DNA from: Nemertoderma westbladi
Lineage: Eukaryota; Xenacoelomorpha; Nemertodermatida; Nemertodermatidae
DNA length: 64,000 nucleotides
Assembly (NCBI GenBank): GCA_032718475.1
Contig: JAUCBJ010002682.1
Coordinates: forward strand, 1 to 64,000
Reading direction: 5' to 3'
The notes beneath the pieces are model-generated. The model did no database searches. It saw nothing but the letters and a program-made list of their open reading frames with translations, and was not told the origin of the DNA. Shown in pieces: positions 13,101-24,600 of this stretch (the first letter of the stretch is position 1; every line of letters begins with the position of its first letter). A program made the translations under genes and the position numbers.

Positions 13101-15142
13101 TTCACATGGCCGTAAAGTGAAAACATGGTATTCTTCACATGGCCGTAAAGTGAAAACTTGGTAATCTTTACATGGCCGTAAAGTGAAAACTTGGTTATCT
13201 TCACATGGCCATAAAGTGAAAACTTGGTAATCTTCACATGGCCGTAAAGTGAAAACTTTGTATTCTTCACATGGCCGTAAAGTGAAAACTTGGTATTCTT
13301 CACATTGTCGTAGAGTGAAAACTTGGTAATCATCATATGGCCATAAAGTGAAAACTTGGTATTCTTCACATGGTCGTTAACCGTAAAGTGAAAACTTTGT
13401 ATTCTTCACATGGCTGTAAAGTGAAAACTCGGTATTCTTCACATGGCCGTAAACTGTAAAGTAAAAAATTTGTATTCTTCACATGGCCGTAAAGTCAAAA
13501 CTTGGTATTCTTCACATGGCCGTAACGTGAAAACTTGGTAATCATCACATGGCCGTAAAGTGAAAACTTGGTAATCTTCACAAGGCCGTAAAGTTTAAAC
13601 TTGGAAATATTCACATGGCCATAAAGTGAAAACTTGGTAATCTTCACATGGTTGTAAACCGTAAAGTGAAAACTTTGTATTCTTCACATGGCCGTAAAGT
13701 GAAAACTTGGTATTCTTCACATGGCCGTAAAGTGAAAACTTGGTATTCTTCACATGGCCGTAAAGTGAAAACTTGTTATTCTTCACATGGCAGTAAAGTG
13801 AAAACTTGGTTTTCTTCACATGGCCGTAAAGTGAAAACTTGGTAATCATCACATGGCCGTAAAGTGAAAACTTGGTAATCTTCACATGGCCGTAAAGTGA
13901 AAACTTGGTAATCTTCACATGGCCATAAAGTGAAAACTTGGTAATCTTCACATGGTCGTAAACCGTAAAGTGTAAACTTTGTATTCTTCACATGGCCGTA
14001 AAGTGAAAACTTGTTTATCTTCACATGGCCATAAAGTGAAAACTTGGTAATCTTCACATGGTTGTAAACCGTAAAGTAAAAACTTTGTATTCTTCACATG
14101 GCCGTAAAGTGAAAACTTGGTATTCTTCACATGGCCGTAAAGTGAAAACATGGTATTCTTCACATGGCCGTAAAGTGAAAACTTGGTAATCTTCACATGG
14201 CCGTAAAGTGAAAACTTGGTTATCTTCACATGGCCATAAAGTGAAAACTTGGTAATCTTCACATGGCCGTAAAGTGAAAACTTTGTATTCTTCACATGGC
14301 CGTAAAGTGAAAACTTGGTATTCTTCACATTGTCGTAGAGTGAAAACTTGGTAATCATCATATGGCCATAAAGTGAAAACTTGGTATTCTTCACATGGTC
14401 GTTAACCGTAAAGTGAAAACTTTGTATTCTTCACATGGCTGTAAAGTGAAAACTCGGTATTCTTCACATGGCCGTAAACTGTAAAGTAAAAAATTTGTAT
14501 TCTTCACATGGCCGTAAAGTCAAAACTTGGTATTCTTCACATGGCCGTAACGTGAAAACTTGGTAATCATCACATGGCCGTAAAGTGAAAACTTGGTAAT
14601 CTTCACAAGGCCGTAAAGTTTAAACTTGGAAATATTCACATGGCCATAAAGTGAAAACTTGGTAATCTTCACATGGTTGTAAACCGTAAAGTGAAAACTT
14701 TGTATTCTTCACATGGCCGTAAAGTGAAAACTTGGTATTCTTCACATGGCCGTAAAGTGAAAACTTGGTATTCTTCACATGGCCGTAAAGTGAAAACTTG
14801 TTATTCTTCACATGGCAGTAAAGTGAAAACTTGGTTTTCTTCACATGGCCGTAAACCGTAAAGTGAAAACTTTGTATTCTTCACATGGCCGTAAACTGAA
14901 AACTTGGTAATCATCACATGGCCATAAAGTGAAAACTTGGTATTCTTCACATAGTCGTTAACCGTAAAGTGAAAACTTTGTATTCTACACATGGCTGTAA
15001 AGTGAAAACTTGGTAATCTTCACATGGCCGTAAACCGTAAAGTGAAAACTTGGTATTCTTCACATGGCCGTAAACTGTAAAGTAAAAAATTTGTATTCTT
15101 CACATGGCCGTAAACTGAAAACTTGGTAATCATCACATGGCC
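4180..15142. repeat. 5,467-bp higher-order tandem duplication inside the 33-bp array
   Basis: Sequence from about 4180 to 9646 is repeated at about 9647 to 15113, and similarity runs on to about 15142. The same variant units recur at a constant offset of 5,467 bp: for example the AATCATAATATGG variant at about 4372/9839, the GACGTAAAGTG variant at 4623/10090 and the GAAAGTTTAAACTTGG-type variant at 8124/13591. Only scattered single-base differences separate the copies (for example ACACGGCC at 12978 against ACATGGCC at 7511), so the duplication is recent. Copy ends are approximate because the units are so alike. Confidence 0.9.
7340..9390. repeat. 1,025-bp tandem duplication nested in the 33-bp array
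   Basis: About 7340-8364 and 8365-9390 are copies at a constant offset of 1,025 bp (31 units plus indels). The pair is itself copied within the 5,467-bp duplication, at about 12807-14857. Other offsets seen in the array are 1,769 bp (2739 and 4508), 3,725 bp (1818 and 5543), 234 bp (3606 and 3840) and 292 bp (15060 and 15352). The array has therefore grown by repeated unequal exchange at several scales. Confidence 0.85.
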
Positions 15143-17038
15143 ATAAAGTGAAAACTTGGTATTCTTCACATGGTCGTAAACCGTAAAGTGAAAACTTGGT
15201 ATTCTTCACATGGCCGTAAAGTGAAAACTTGGTAATCTTCACATGGTCATAAACCGTAAAGTGAAAACTTTGTATTCTTTACATGGCTGTAAAGTGAAAA
15301 CTTGGTAATCTTCACATGGCCGTAAACCGTAAAGTGAAAACTTGGTATTCTTCACATGGCCGTAAACTGTAAAGTAAAAAATTTGTATTCTTCACATGGC
15401 CGTAAACTGAAAACTTGGTAATCATCACATGGCCATAAAGTGAAAACTTGGTATTCTTCACATGGTCGTAAACCGTAAAGTGAAAACTTGGTATTCTTCA
15501 CATGGCCGTAAAGTGAAAACTTGGTAATCTTCACATGGTCATAAACCGTAAAGTCAAAACTTGGTATTCTTCACATGGCCGTAAAGTGAAAACTTGGTAA
15601 TCATCACATGGCCATAAAGTGAAAAGTTGGTAATCTTCACATGGTTGTAAACGTAAAGTGAAAACTTTGTATTCTTCACATGGCCGTAAAGTGAAAACTT
15701 GGTAATATTCACATGGCCATAAAGTGAAAACTTGGTAATCTTCACATGGTTGTAAACCGTAAAGTGAAAACTTTGTATTCTTCACATGGCCGTAAAGTGA
15801 AAACTTGGTATTATTCACATGGCCGTAAACCGTAAAGTCAAAACTTGGTATTCTTCACATGGCCGTAAAGTGAAAACTTGGTAATCATCACATGGCCATA
15901 AAGTGAAAAGTTGGTAATCTTCACATGGTTGTAAACGTAAAGTGAAAACTTTGTATTCTACACATGGCCGTAAAGTGAAAACTTGGTATTCTTCACATGG
16001 CCGTAAAGTGAAAACTTGGTATTCTTCACATGGCCGTAAAGTGAAAACTTGGTATTCTTCACAAGGCAGTAAAGTGAAAACTTGGTTTTCTTCACATGGC
16101 CGTAAACCGTAAAGTGAAAACTTTGTATTCTTCACATGGCCGTAAACTGAAAACTTGGTAATCATCACATGGCCGTAAAGTGAAAACTTGGTAATCTTCA
16201 CATGGCCGTAAAGTGAAAACTTGGTAATCTTCACATGGACATAAAGTGAAAACTTGGTAATCTTCACATGGTCATAAACCGTAAAGTGTAAACTTTGTGT
16301 TCTTCAAATGGCCGTAAAGTGAAAACTTGGTATTCTTCACATGACCGTAAGGTGAAAACTTTGTATTCTTCAAATGGCCGTAAAGTGAAAACTTGGTAAT
16401 ATTCACATGGCCATAAAGTGAAAACTTGGTAATCTTCACATGGTTGTAAACCGTAAAGTGAAAACTTTGTATTCTTCACATGGCCGTAAAGTGAAAACTT
16501 GGTATTATTCACATGGCCGTAAAGTGAAAACTTGGTATTCTTCACATGGCCGTACGTAAAGTGAAAACTTGGTAATCTTCACATGGCCGTAAAGTGAAAA
16601 CTTGGTAATCTTCACATAGCCATAAAGTGAAAACTTGGTATTCTTCACATGGCCGTAAAGTCAAAACTTGGTATTCTTCACATGGCCGTAAAGTGAAAAC
16701 TTGGTAATCATCACATGGCCGTAAAGTGAAAACTTGGTAATCTTCACATGGCCGTAAAGTGAAAACTTGGTAATATTCACATGGCCATAAAGTGAAAACT
16801 TGGTATTCTTCACATGGTTGTAAACCGTAAAGTGAAAACTTTGTATTCTTCACATGGCCGTAAAGAGAAAACTTGGTATTCTTCACATGGCCGTAAAGTG
16901 AAAACTCTGTATTCTTCACATGGCAGTAAAGTGAAAACTTGGTTTTCTTCACATGGCCGTACGTAAAGTGAAAACTTGGTAATCTTCACATGGCCGTAAA
17001 GTGAAAACTTGGTAATCTTCACATGGCCGTAAAGTGAA

Positions 17039-17242
17039 TTTGGCCGATTTTTTTTTTGCTCTGTGTGGTTTTTTCACGAGTCACCAACCCCATTATGCAT
17101 TGCGCCTACATATTGTTATACACCATGTCCCGTAATATAGTGTCATTTTCTGATGACACTAGTTAGCTATTAGCGATCGGCCCATATCGCATAGAAAAAT
17201 ACAGATATATTGAAAGAACATCGTGGGTAATGCGGGGGAAGG
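17039..17242. other. Unique flank of the 33-bp array
   Basis: Array homology stops at 17038, followed by a T-run (17048-17057) and unique sequence. No gene seen. Confidence 0.6.
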
Positions 17243-17547
17243 GTATAGAAAGATATAGGGAAAGGCAGACTCCTGCAAACAAAAGATAAAAAGAACAGTT
17301 ACAAGCTTTCTGCCTCTAAGAGAGGCCTTCTTCAGGTAAGTATAATTACGATATTACAGCAGTAGCACGACAGGCAGACTAATTAGAGCCAATTATTTTG
17401 CATAACCGTCAAAAAGAGGTACTAAAGATTATACAAATTCAGCAACTAATAAAGAGCACAAAGTATGGTGTAGGACAAAAAGCTTGCAACTGTTCTTTTT
17501 ACCTTTTGTTTGCGGGAATCTTCCTTTCCTTATATCTTTCTAAATAC
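17243..17547. mobile_element. Small inverted-repeat (MITE-like) element
   Basis: Two arms of about 67-70 bp, 17243-17309 and 17478-17547, are reverse complements with about 85-90% identity by eye. The left arm contains AGAAAGATATAGGGAAAGGC and the right arm is the complementary version around CCTTTCCTTATATCTTTC. They enclose about 168 bp of unrelated sequence with a short CCTCT-AAG-AGAGG hairpin near 17311. The structure fits a non-autonomous fold-back or MITE-like element. I see no convincing target-site duplication and cannot assign a family. Confidence 0.6.
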
Positions 17548-18030
17548 AGTACAGACATATTATATAGTACCGGTACGAGACTGTACTGGTGTGACAGTAG
17601 GAAGACAATTCTCCATGGTTAAAGGATAATGAAAAGTAACATATTTTAGAGGGTGTGGATTACCTCCATGTAATTAAAAAATATAATTATTTTTTGGTGC
17701 TGATTTTAATTACAGCTGTTCGGTTTGCCTATGCTCCGGTTGTATTCTACTGTTTTCTGTGAAAATAAGATAATAATAATAATAATAATGATAATAATAA
17801 GATAAAATATAACAAATTAAGGGGCGTCACCGGGGTAGGATGAAGCTAATTTGGTTTCCACTAGTATAACCCATTGTCTTATGGACTCTATATACTTCTT
17901 GATTCTTTGTCCGTGAAAAACATTATAACCCGCCGTATAAAGTGTTCCAAGTACGGAACGGGATATATGTCATTCCGCAATAATGGGTTTTAGGCCATAA
18001 CACATTTTTATGTTTGTTTGTATCTCATTT
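17548..18030. other. Unique sequence with an (AAT)n microsatellite
   Basis: No gene seen. A short TAA/TAATGA trinucleotide run occupies 17770-17800. Confidence 0.6.
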
Positions 18031-18125
18031 GTGTTTCTGTAACTCCAGTAGTGTGTTTCTGTAACTCCAGTATGTGTGTTTCTGTAACTCCAGTATGTGT
18101 GTTTCTGTAACTCCAGTATGTGTGT
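18031..18125. repeat. 22-23-bp tandem repeat, 4 copies
   Basis: Four copies of GTGTTTCTGTAACTCCAGTA plus 2-3 linking bases begin at 18031, 18053, 18076 and 18099. Confidence 0.95.
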
Positions 18126-18838
18126 GTTGGCAAATATACCAAAGGGCTAACTTTGCAAGCTCTTTTTCCGCTATTGTGCTAACTTTTCCAAAGTGCTAAC
18201 TCGTGGTCCTTGCAATCTGAAACTTTGTCAAAACGTTTTTTAGACCATTTCCCACAAGTTAGCGTTTTACCACTTTTGCAGTCCAGTGTGTCATGTGTAT
18301 AAAAAACTTGGCCCCCCTTAGCGGCATTATGGGAATTGGTACTTTTCAAACACACTTAAACACTCAAGAGTATGGAATGGCCATAATGCTAACTTACAAA
18401 CACACTTCTTACACTTACATTCCATTTGTACCAACTACCAAGTGCTAAATGATTATAAGACCGCAAATACCCTAATACGCTAACTCGCTGAATGTTAATT
18501 GCGAATACCCCTCCGTTTCGCGAATAGCCAATTGCACACGTAATTACCTAATAATAAAAGCGTTTGCACAAACTGCGGGGGCGCTAAAGTCTTAACTTAT
18601 TACTTTTAGATAGTCTTTGAAAGTACTCCATACAAAGTCCTAACCCGATAACTGTGTATTGTCATGGAAACGTAATGGTTTCTTACCTGGACATCCATAC
18701 AATGTATTTCAATTTATTGCACAGGCGACATATTATTATGTAGTGAGTGATTGCCGTGAAATGGAAAACCTAGATATATTGACAATCGTTATTTCAAAAT
18801 TCATCCGGTCTATTTGTTGAGATACCCCAAATTGAGGT
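18126..18838. other. Unique sequence left of the retroelement
   Basis: No gene seen. The hexamer GCTAAC recurs several times (for example near 18149, 18177, 18195, 18396 and 18480), but without a fixed period or any recognised function. Confidence 0.5.
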
Positions 18839-20209
18839 TAATTGAAGAGATACGCCTATTCCTACTATTGGAAGAGACGGTAACAATACCTGCAATATCT
18901 TACTGTAAAATTTGTAAATCAAATCATAAATCCGACCTTCTCACCAAAACAGTAAACTCTAAGTAAGCGAATATATTGCAGTATTGATCTCTTATAACCG
19001 GTGAGGCAGAAAACAGTCTACGAGCAGACAAACTTCGATAAAACAAAATCCCGCGCAGCGAATCCTAAAATCAGGCTGACTCACTGACGGACTAAGGGGC
19101 TCGTATACTTTGCCGCGGTGTGATTTATATGGTTGGGCAAAGAGACGCTAGCTAGGTACAGGCAGAGATTTGGAGATGTCTAACTAGCGGGCAAAGCACA
19201 GTACGGACAAAGTTAATTTTATATATTTCGAGGTGTAAATAATTTCTAACGCGCGTGTTAATTCTGAATGGTCAAAACAGTTTTGCTCCTTCACATATAT
19301 AATTACTGGGTACGGTGTACATTTACAAATATTCTAATTTTGTAACTTGTAGGTCCAATACTCACGAATGATAAGGTTCCTTCCCCTCTTGCGTATTTCC
19401 AGGACTCAAATTCAGGCATAAGGTTAATACTACGCCCAGAATTCGGCAATTTTAGGTACCAGGTCCCTGATACTAAGAAGAGATGTGTTAGTTTACTACT
19501 GTAGGCGTACGGGTACTAATAGCTATCCTGGCTCCTATCTAGAATTTTAGTCACCCAGGTAGTCCGGGTAACTTCCTATTAGGGCGTTGGCGGGGACACG
19601 GTAGATGTTAGTATATCCCTGATAGCCTCAATTTATTTGCGCCTAGTGTAAACTGCCCTACCGCCTGAACGGTACAATCCCAATTCAGGTGAAAACACAG
19701 CAACCCCCCTAGCCTACAAGTTCTGATGTAATGGACACTGTCGTACTGCAAATAGTCGCACACGCACCTGTACTTAGCAAGAGTTAAGCGTACAGTTTGC
19801 TGCACCCTAACCAATGTGTATGCCTTGTACCGGTGTGCCTACGTCCTATCTGCGTACTAGTATCTGCCTGCGCTCTCTCTCCCCCCGTAGGAATATGAAG
19901 GTCTACTGCGGTTTTTCCTGAATCAAGACAGTACAGTCCCTATGATGTAATTTTGGGCTTACAGCGTGTCACTACGTCTACCTTTTATCTTTTGGTCTTA
20001 TACTTAGGTAGCAAGGATCGAACGCTGTCTAACCTTTCAGGCGATGGGCGAATAACTCTAAAATGGTATTGCGGGTTGTCTCTCGTCTACATTCCCGTGA
20101 TGTTCCCGTTCATTGCTGCGGCCCGATCTCTAGCCGGCCATCCTGTCCCTGAGTTTGTTCACCGTAGTGAATTCATAGTAAAACAGAAAAGCTGAGAGAA
20201 TATTCTGAC

Positions 20210-20215
20210 TTTATT
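20210..20215 (-). terminator. Poly(A) signal AATAAA in the left LTR
   Basis: Minus-strand AATAAA, placed downstream of the TATA box as expected for the R region of an LTR. In this 3' LTR it would end the element's transcript. The equivalent site in the right LTR is 35063-35068. Confidence 0.6.
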
Positions 20216-20340
20216 ACAGAAGACACAATTATAATACAATGTAATCTGAGAATAAACTAAGCACGACAGAGAGATTGATTATAAGAAGTTTGTGTGAGTA
20301 TAAAGTATACTAAAGTAGTAAACTAATGAACGAAATCGCA

Positions 20341-20350
20341 CCTTTTTATA
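20341..20350 (-). promoter_or_regulatory. TATA box of the left LTR
   Basis: Minus-strand TATAAAAAGG, conserved in the right LTR at 35218 to 35209. It lies about 130 bp upstream of the AATAAA, consistent with a short R region. Confidence 0.65.
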
Positions 20351-20368
20351 CCAAATTTGTGCCGCAAT

Positions 20369-20390
20369 CAATCGAGAAAATTCTCGATTG
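20369..20390. repeat. Dyad just upstream of the TATA box
   Basis: CAATCGAGAA-AA-TTCTCGATTG: 10-bp perfect arms with a 2-bp spacer, also present in the right LTR at 35237-35258. Its place immediately upstream of the TATA box (minus strand) suggests a possible binding site for a dimeric regulator. This is inference from position and symmetry. Confidence 0.6.
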
Positions 20391-20562
20391 TTCTATAGAT
20401 TCTAACAAGGTTTTAAAGATAGCTATTGGTCCAGCTAATATATAACTTGCACGACATTGGTTACAATCAAATAACTACAGCCTTATTGGTACAGACAAAT
20501 GCAATTAATTTGTAGCGGTTAATTTAAATGAGTTGAAATTCTGCACAAAAAATAATTCGCAC

Positions 20563-20637
20563 TTACTAGGATTCGAACTCGATACCTACTACACATATAA
20601 TTTCCAACGCTCTACCAACTGAGCTACTGAACCACTT
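20563..20637 (-). other. tRNA-like segment inside LTR U3 (Pol III box A and box B)
   Basis: On the minus strand this reads like a degenerate tRNA. TAGCTCAGTTGG (20626 to 20615) matches box A, with a D-arm GCTC/GAGC pair. GAGTTCGAATCC (20580 to 20569) matches box B, 34 bp downstream. Acceptor, anticodon and T stems do not pair, so it is not a working tRNA gene. It looks like a tRNA-derived SINE head captured by the LTR. The right LTR copy (35431-35494) is cut by the 1.94-kb insertion at the end of box A. Confidence 0.65.
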
Positions 20638-20759
20638 GACCGATGGGTGCACAATAGATAGAACCAATACTAATGAGAACTCAAAGCAATCTTTACAAAG
20701 TTAATTCGAATAAAATAAAATTTTGAAAATCCACGGCATTTAGGGAATATAATTCTATA

Positions 20760-21692
20760 CCGCTCCATGAAAACAGGATATTATCGTGCATAAAATATAC
20801 GGTTTTCACCAATAATCAATCAAACTATAGAATACTTAGGGCGTACTTACATATTTACAATTAAATTTCAAACAATACTTCCTTTTTACGTAATGATTCG
20901 ATACAAAAATAATTACAAATTCAAACTTTACGTAGTTAAGGCTTTACTAAGTAAGTACAATATAAATCTAAATTAAATTCACCAATATAAATCTATTGCA
21001 TCTCAGATATTGCATAAATTCAAACAATTACAAATACAAATAAATGAAAACAATAAGAAAGGCTCGCGAGTCTTCCATCTACTATTGCATCTCAAATATT
21101 GCATAAATTCAAGTAATTACAAATACTTTCGTACCTAAATGTAGATTGCATAAGTTTGGAATAATTACAAATATGAGTCTTTCTGAGCACAAAACTTTCT
21201 GACTATAAAACTTTCTAAATACAAAATAACACTTTACAAATGAAACTATAAGAAAGGCCCACGAGTCTTCCGTCTACTCTTACTTTCTGTTTCACTGTAA
21301 ATACAAATACTACTTATAAAATATAAATTGCATAATATTCGGAACAATATAAATTGCATAAGCTCGGAATAATATAAATTGCATAAGTTCGAAATAATCA
21401 CGTAAATATAAAATATAAATTCTTACTAAATATAAATCTTACTAAATATAAGTCTTTACTTAAATATAAATATAAACTGCATAAGTTTAGAATAATATAA
21501 ACCTTTTGCATCTCAAATATGAAACATAAATCTTTCAAATATAAGTTTCTTCTAAATATAAACTTTCTAAATTTCATAAATTCGGAACAATACAAATTGC
21601 ATAAGTTTTCTAAATATAAAACATATAATTCAAAATAAATCACAAATCATAAGAAAGGCCCACGAGTCTTCCGTCCACCCTTGCCCTCCCTT
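20760..21692 (-). other. 3' non-coding region of the retroelement internal domain
   Basis: AT-rich region between the ORF2 stop and the 3' LTR. It holds degenerate direct repeats: a segment beginning CTATTGCATCTC around 20992 and again about 21082, and several TATAAATTGCATAAG copies around 21320-21400. It also holds three copies of the element's dispersed GAAAGGCTCGCGAGTCTTCC motif. The short GGAGCGG next to the LTR (minus strand) is the only purine-rich tract there and is a weak candidate polypurine tract. Confidence 0.6.
21057..21672. promoter_or_regulatory. Dispersed near-palindromic motif, copies 1-3 (non-coding)
   Basis: Copies at 21057-21076 (GAAAGGCTCGCGAGTCTTCC), 21252-21271 and 21653-21672 (both GAAAGGCCCACGAGTCTTCC). 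All three follow ATAA or CATAA and are in the same orientation, in the 3' non-coding part of the element. The core CTCGCGAG is palindromic and the flanks GAAAG/CTTCC are nearly so. Confidence 0.75.
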
Positions 21693-24600
21693 TTATCGCT
21701 TAGTAGATCGAGCCCTGCCGCGTCCTCGAAAACTGCGCACAGGTGACTTTGCTCGCGATATGGGACTAATGGGGCGAGTCACTGGTTTACTTGGGACGTT
21801 GAGAGACGGTGCGACTATTTCCTCACAAATTCGTCTATTTGGCATCCCAAAACCTCGACCAATTCCTCGTGACCGATCAGTTGTCGCTACAGTTGGTAGA
21901 ACGTCTGGGAACGCGCGAGAAGTGGACGACGCAGACCCAAGAGTAGCTTGCGCCCCCTGTTGATCAGCTGGTGTATGTCCCGATCCTCCTACCGGTTCTC
22001 TTGGAAGTGATACCGTATCCCGAGTAACTCGAATAGTCGGCTCAACTCCCTTGCGTTCTTCTACATTAATAATTTTCTTCAATTGTTGGCCCACCTTCTG
22101 GACCCGTATGATCCTACCCTGTCCGTCCTCCCGAGGGTGACGTGCAGACGGCGCAACCGGAGTGGCTGATATATTTGTCGCCTCTAGGACCTCCTCTTCC
22201 TCGAATACGCTCGCTCGTATACGTTTGTGGTAAAACGCGGCTCGGTACGCCCATGCGACGGTTAACCAAGCTCCCTTATTCCGTTTTTCAGTTCGGAAAC
22301 GATCGAATTCACCATACGTAATCCGATTAACGACTTTCTGAAAATTCCACGTGTTTTTGTTATCCGGGTGAATTTGTAACAGATACTCGCGCACCACTCG
22401 GAATCCGCTGTCGTGGGGCAAAATATCGACAACCTCGATAAGTTCGTCATATTGGGGCATAGCGGAGATATATCCTTCCGACATCATCGTCTGGGGATTT
22501 ACCGCCCAAAATCCGAGATGCGCTCTCATCGGAAACCGTCTTCTCTGTGCCGATACATGTTCGTCGGCTAAATCTTCCCACTCATCAAATAACTTCCTCA
22601 CGAGTTTTACAGATTCGTGTTCATAAGGTATGTCTCTCAGTTGGCATTCAGATGCTCTATGTCCCTTTATATTGCAGTAAGTACATTGAGCCATAAATCT
22701 CCAGCAAGTATAAAAGGTATGAGACCCTTGATCCCCACACCATCCACAGATTAGCTGAGTCGTAGTAATGTGCTTTCCACTGCACTTTGCCATATGATGT
22801 CCAGCGACGCCACATTTACTACACATCGTATTAGCAGGGTACCACACTCGTTCGTATATAAGATCTCCAATCGGTCGAGCGCTTCCTCCCATACTATAAT
22901 CGTAATCATCTGGGTCTATGGGTTGGTAGGTTTCTGAAGGTTGTAGGCAAACTATAGCATCTGTTGCTTCAAGTTGTCGAATCTCCGTCTGAGATTTCTT
23001 CGGGAGGTTCCTTTCTATCTCAAGAAGTTCCTCTAAAGGATCGTCGGCGATCGTAGTAGTTACTTCGAATTCATCACCAAGGTGACCGATAGGCGCGCGC
23101 GTCTGCCGTGATTCTTCCGTAATCTCCACGATACGTTCTCCTTCATAGGGTAACAATGTAAACATAGATGGTCTTTCGATAAGAGATCCCGCACAGCGAA
23201 GATACACGTCTCGAAATATACTAAATCCTGCTCGAGTAAAGGCATTACACTGAGCGTCGGAGTTGTAGAAGGGTTCAAGGAATCGTCTAAACACGTCGGT
23301 ACGAATTCTCCCTTCCATGTAGAACGTATGATCTTCTCCGAGACAAAGTGGATGTCTTTTGAGAGTCCGAGACACAATGTCGGCGATTAGGCAAACATTC
23401 ACTGACGACTCTATTGCTAAATAATATTGTAAGACCGCTCTTGGAGGTGACGTAATAGCCCAATACACGCATCCTCTCCATTTAAGCTGTGATTCAAACT
23501 CACTCATATCTGGAGTATCACCTTCTCCATAAGTTTCAATATACTTGTTTCTCTTACCTTCCTTATAATCCCAATTGAATAACAGGTAGGAAATGTATCC
23601 AGTTCCAGTCTTCTGAGTATTATACTCACGAAAATATCCCTGTTCTATAGACCACAGAATAAGAGGTCGAGTGTCGACGTATGGTGTCGGTAGTCGGTCA
23701 TCGCTGTCCGTCATGCCGGCGAAGTCGCTAATTAAATCCTCCCTTACTCCTGATCCAACCTTTACAACAGTTTTATCTAAAATCATGTTTCTTACCATCT
23801 TCGGTAGCATTCTAGCGTCAATATTACAAGCTTGGTCCATCTTCTTTACTATATCGGTGATAAGATGGTGTCGCTTTGTATTCGCTGGAGGTATCGGCAT
23901 TCGTTTGTCGCTCCTCTGTCTACTGAAAACGTGCAGGACTCCGTCCGCCGCTCTAATCTGTATAGTCTTAGAAGTCAAACTCTGCTGATGACTGCCGCCC
24001 TCGTTATCGTAAAACATATAACCGTTTTCCTGAAACGATCTAAACGTCCTAGTCCATTCATCCAACAATTCTTCCGAAGGTTGCCAAATCTTCTCTATAT
24101 CCTTATCCTCATCGAAACGAATAACCTTACCTCGCCAATCTGCGGCAATATCCGTATCCGACTCGAAGGTTCCGGTTCCAATCCATAAACGAATCGTCTT
24201 GGTTAGATATCCTTTTAGATTACTCGGAGCTATGTCGGCACCAGCTCTATCCAGTTCCTTAAAATCTTGGATATGAGGTGGAACGTTGTTCACGACCTTT
24301 TGAGTAATATGTCTACGTAAATCATATATCTTACTCATATCGCTGAAAACAACTGCAGGAAGAAACTCCAAGTTTGAAATGATTTCTGGATGATCCACGA
24401 TGGGTATTTCGTACGTCGTATCCTGTCGGACTGGTATACTAATAGGGAAATTGAGTGTCGTACTCAATGGTTTCGTAGTTAAAGTACTATATGGTTGCAT
24501 TTCTCTTGGCCTCTCCGGGGATGCAATCTGTAATCTCTGAATAACGTTTTGAGCAAAGTTTATGCTCTCGAAAACTTCCGGTGTCATCTCCTTAGCTGAA

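Larger units (their letters stand above)
605..17038. repeat. 33-bp minisatellite array, about 490 units
   Basis: A tandem array whose unit reads, in two parts, CACATGGCCGTAAAGTGAAA followed by ACTTGGTATTCTT (33 bp). Units vary at a few positions: GTATTC/GTAATC/GTAATCATC, CCGTAAACCGTAAAG insertions, and a TAGGCCTAAT variant at about 2597, 4367, 6317, 6660, 9829, 11784 and 12127. One isolated unit lies at 605-648, a foreign stretch follows at 649-783, and the array proper runs from 784 to 17038. Because 33 is a multiple of three and the unit lacks stops in several frames, it throws up many open frames on both strands. These show no coding signature beyond the repeat. Several nested higher-order duplications are present (listed separately). 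Confidence 0.97.
18839..20759 (-). repeat. Left long terminal repeat (3' LTR of the minus-strand element)
   Basis: About 1.92 kb, nearly identical to the right repeat. Similarity begins at TAATTGAAGAGATACG (18839) and ends at GGGAATATAATTCTATA (20759). On the minus strand it carries a TATA box (20350 to 20341) and, 125-135 bp downstream, an AATAAA poly(A) signal (20215 to 20210). This gives a U3 of about 440 bp, a short R of roughly 100-130 bp and a long U5 of about 1.35 kb. A tRNA-like segment lies in U3. No long ORF is conserved in it. Confidence 0.85.

Noticed and set aside
784-17038. Dozens of open frames on both strands with 11-residue repeats
   Set aside because: They arise because the 33-bp unit is a multiple of three and lacks stops in several frames. 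Both strands and overlapping frames are open, with no start context or domain.
784-17038. CRISPR-like regular repeats
   Set aside because: Units are contiguous with no unique spacers, and the sequence is eukaryotic.
17398-17622. 74-codon plus-strand frame
   Set aside because: It overlaps the right arm of the fold-back element and has no recognisable similarity.
19608-20195. Small frames in the LTRs (68 and 80 codons; also 34459-35048)
   Set aside because: Duplicated only because the LTR is duplicated. The plus-strand frame differs in length between copies through indels (80 against 127 codons), so it is not under coding constraint.
20563-20637. Functional tRNA gene
   Set aside because: Box A and box B are good, but acceptor, anticodon and T stems do not pair.
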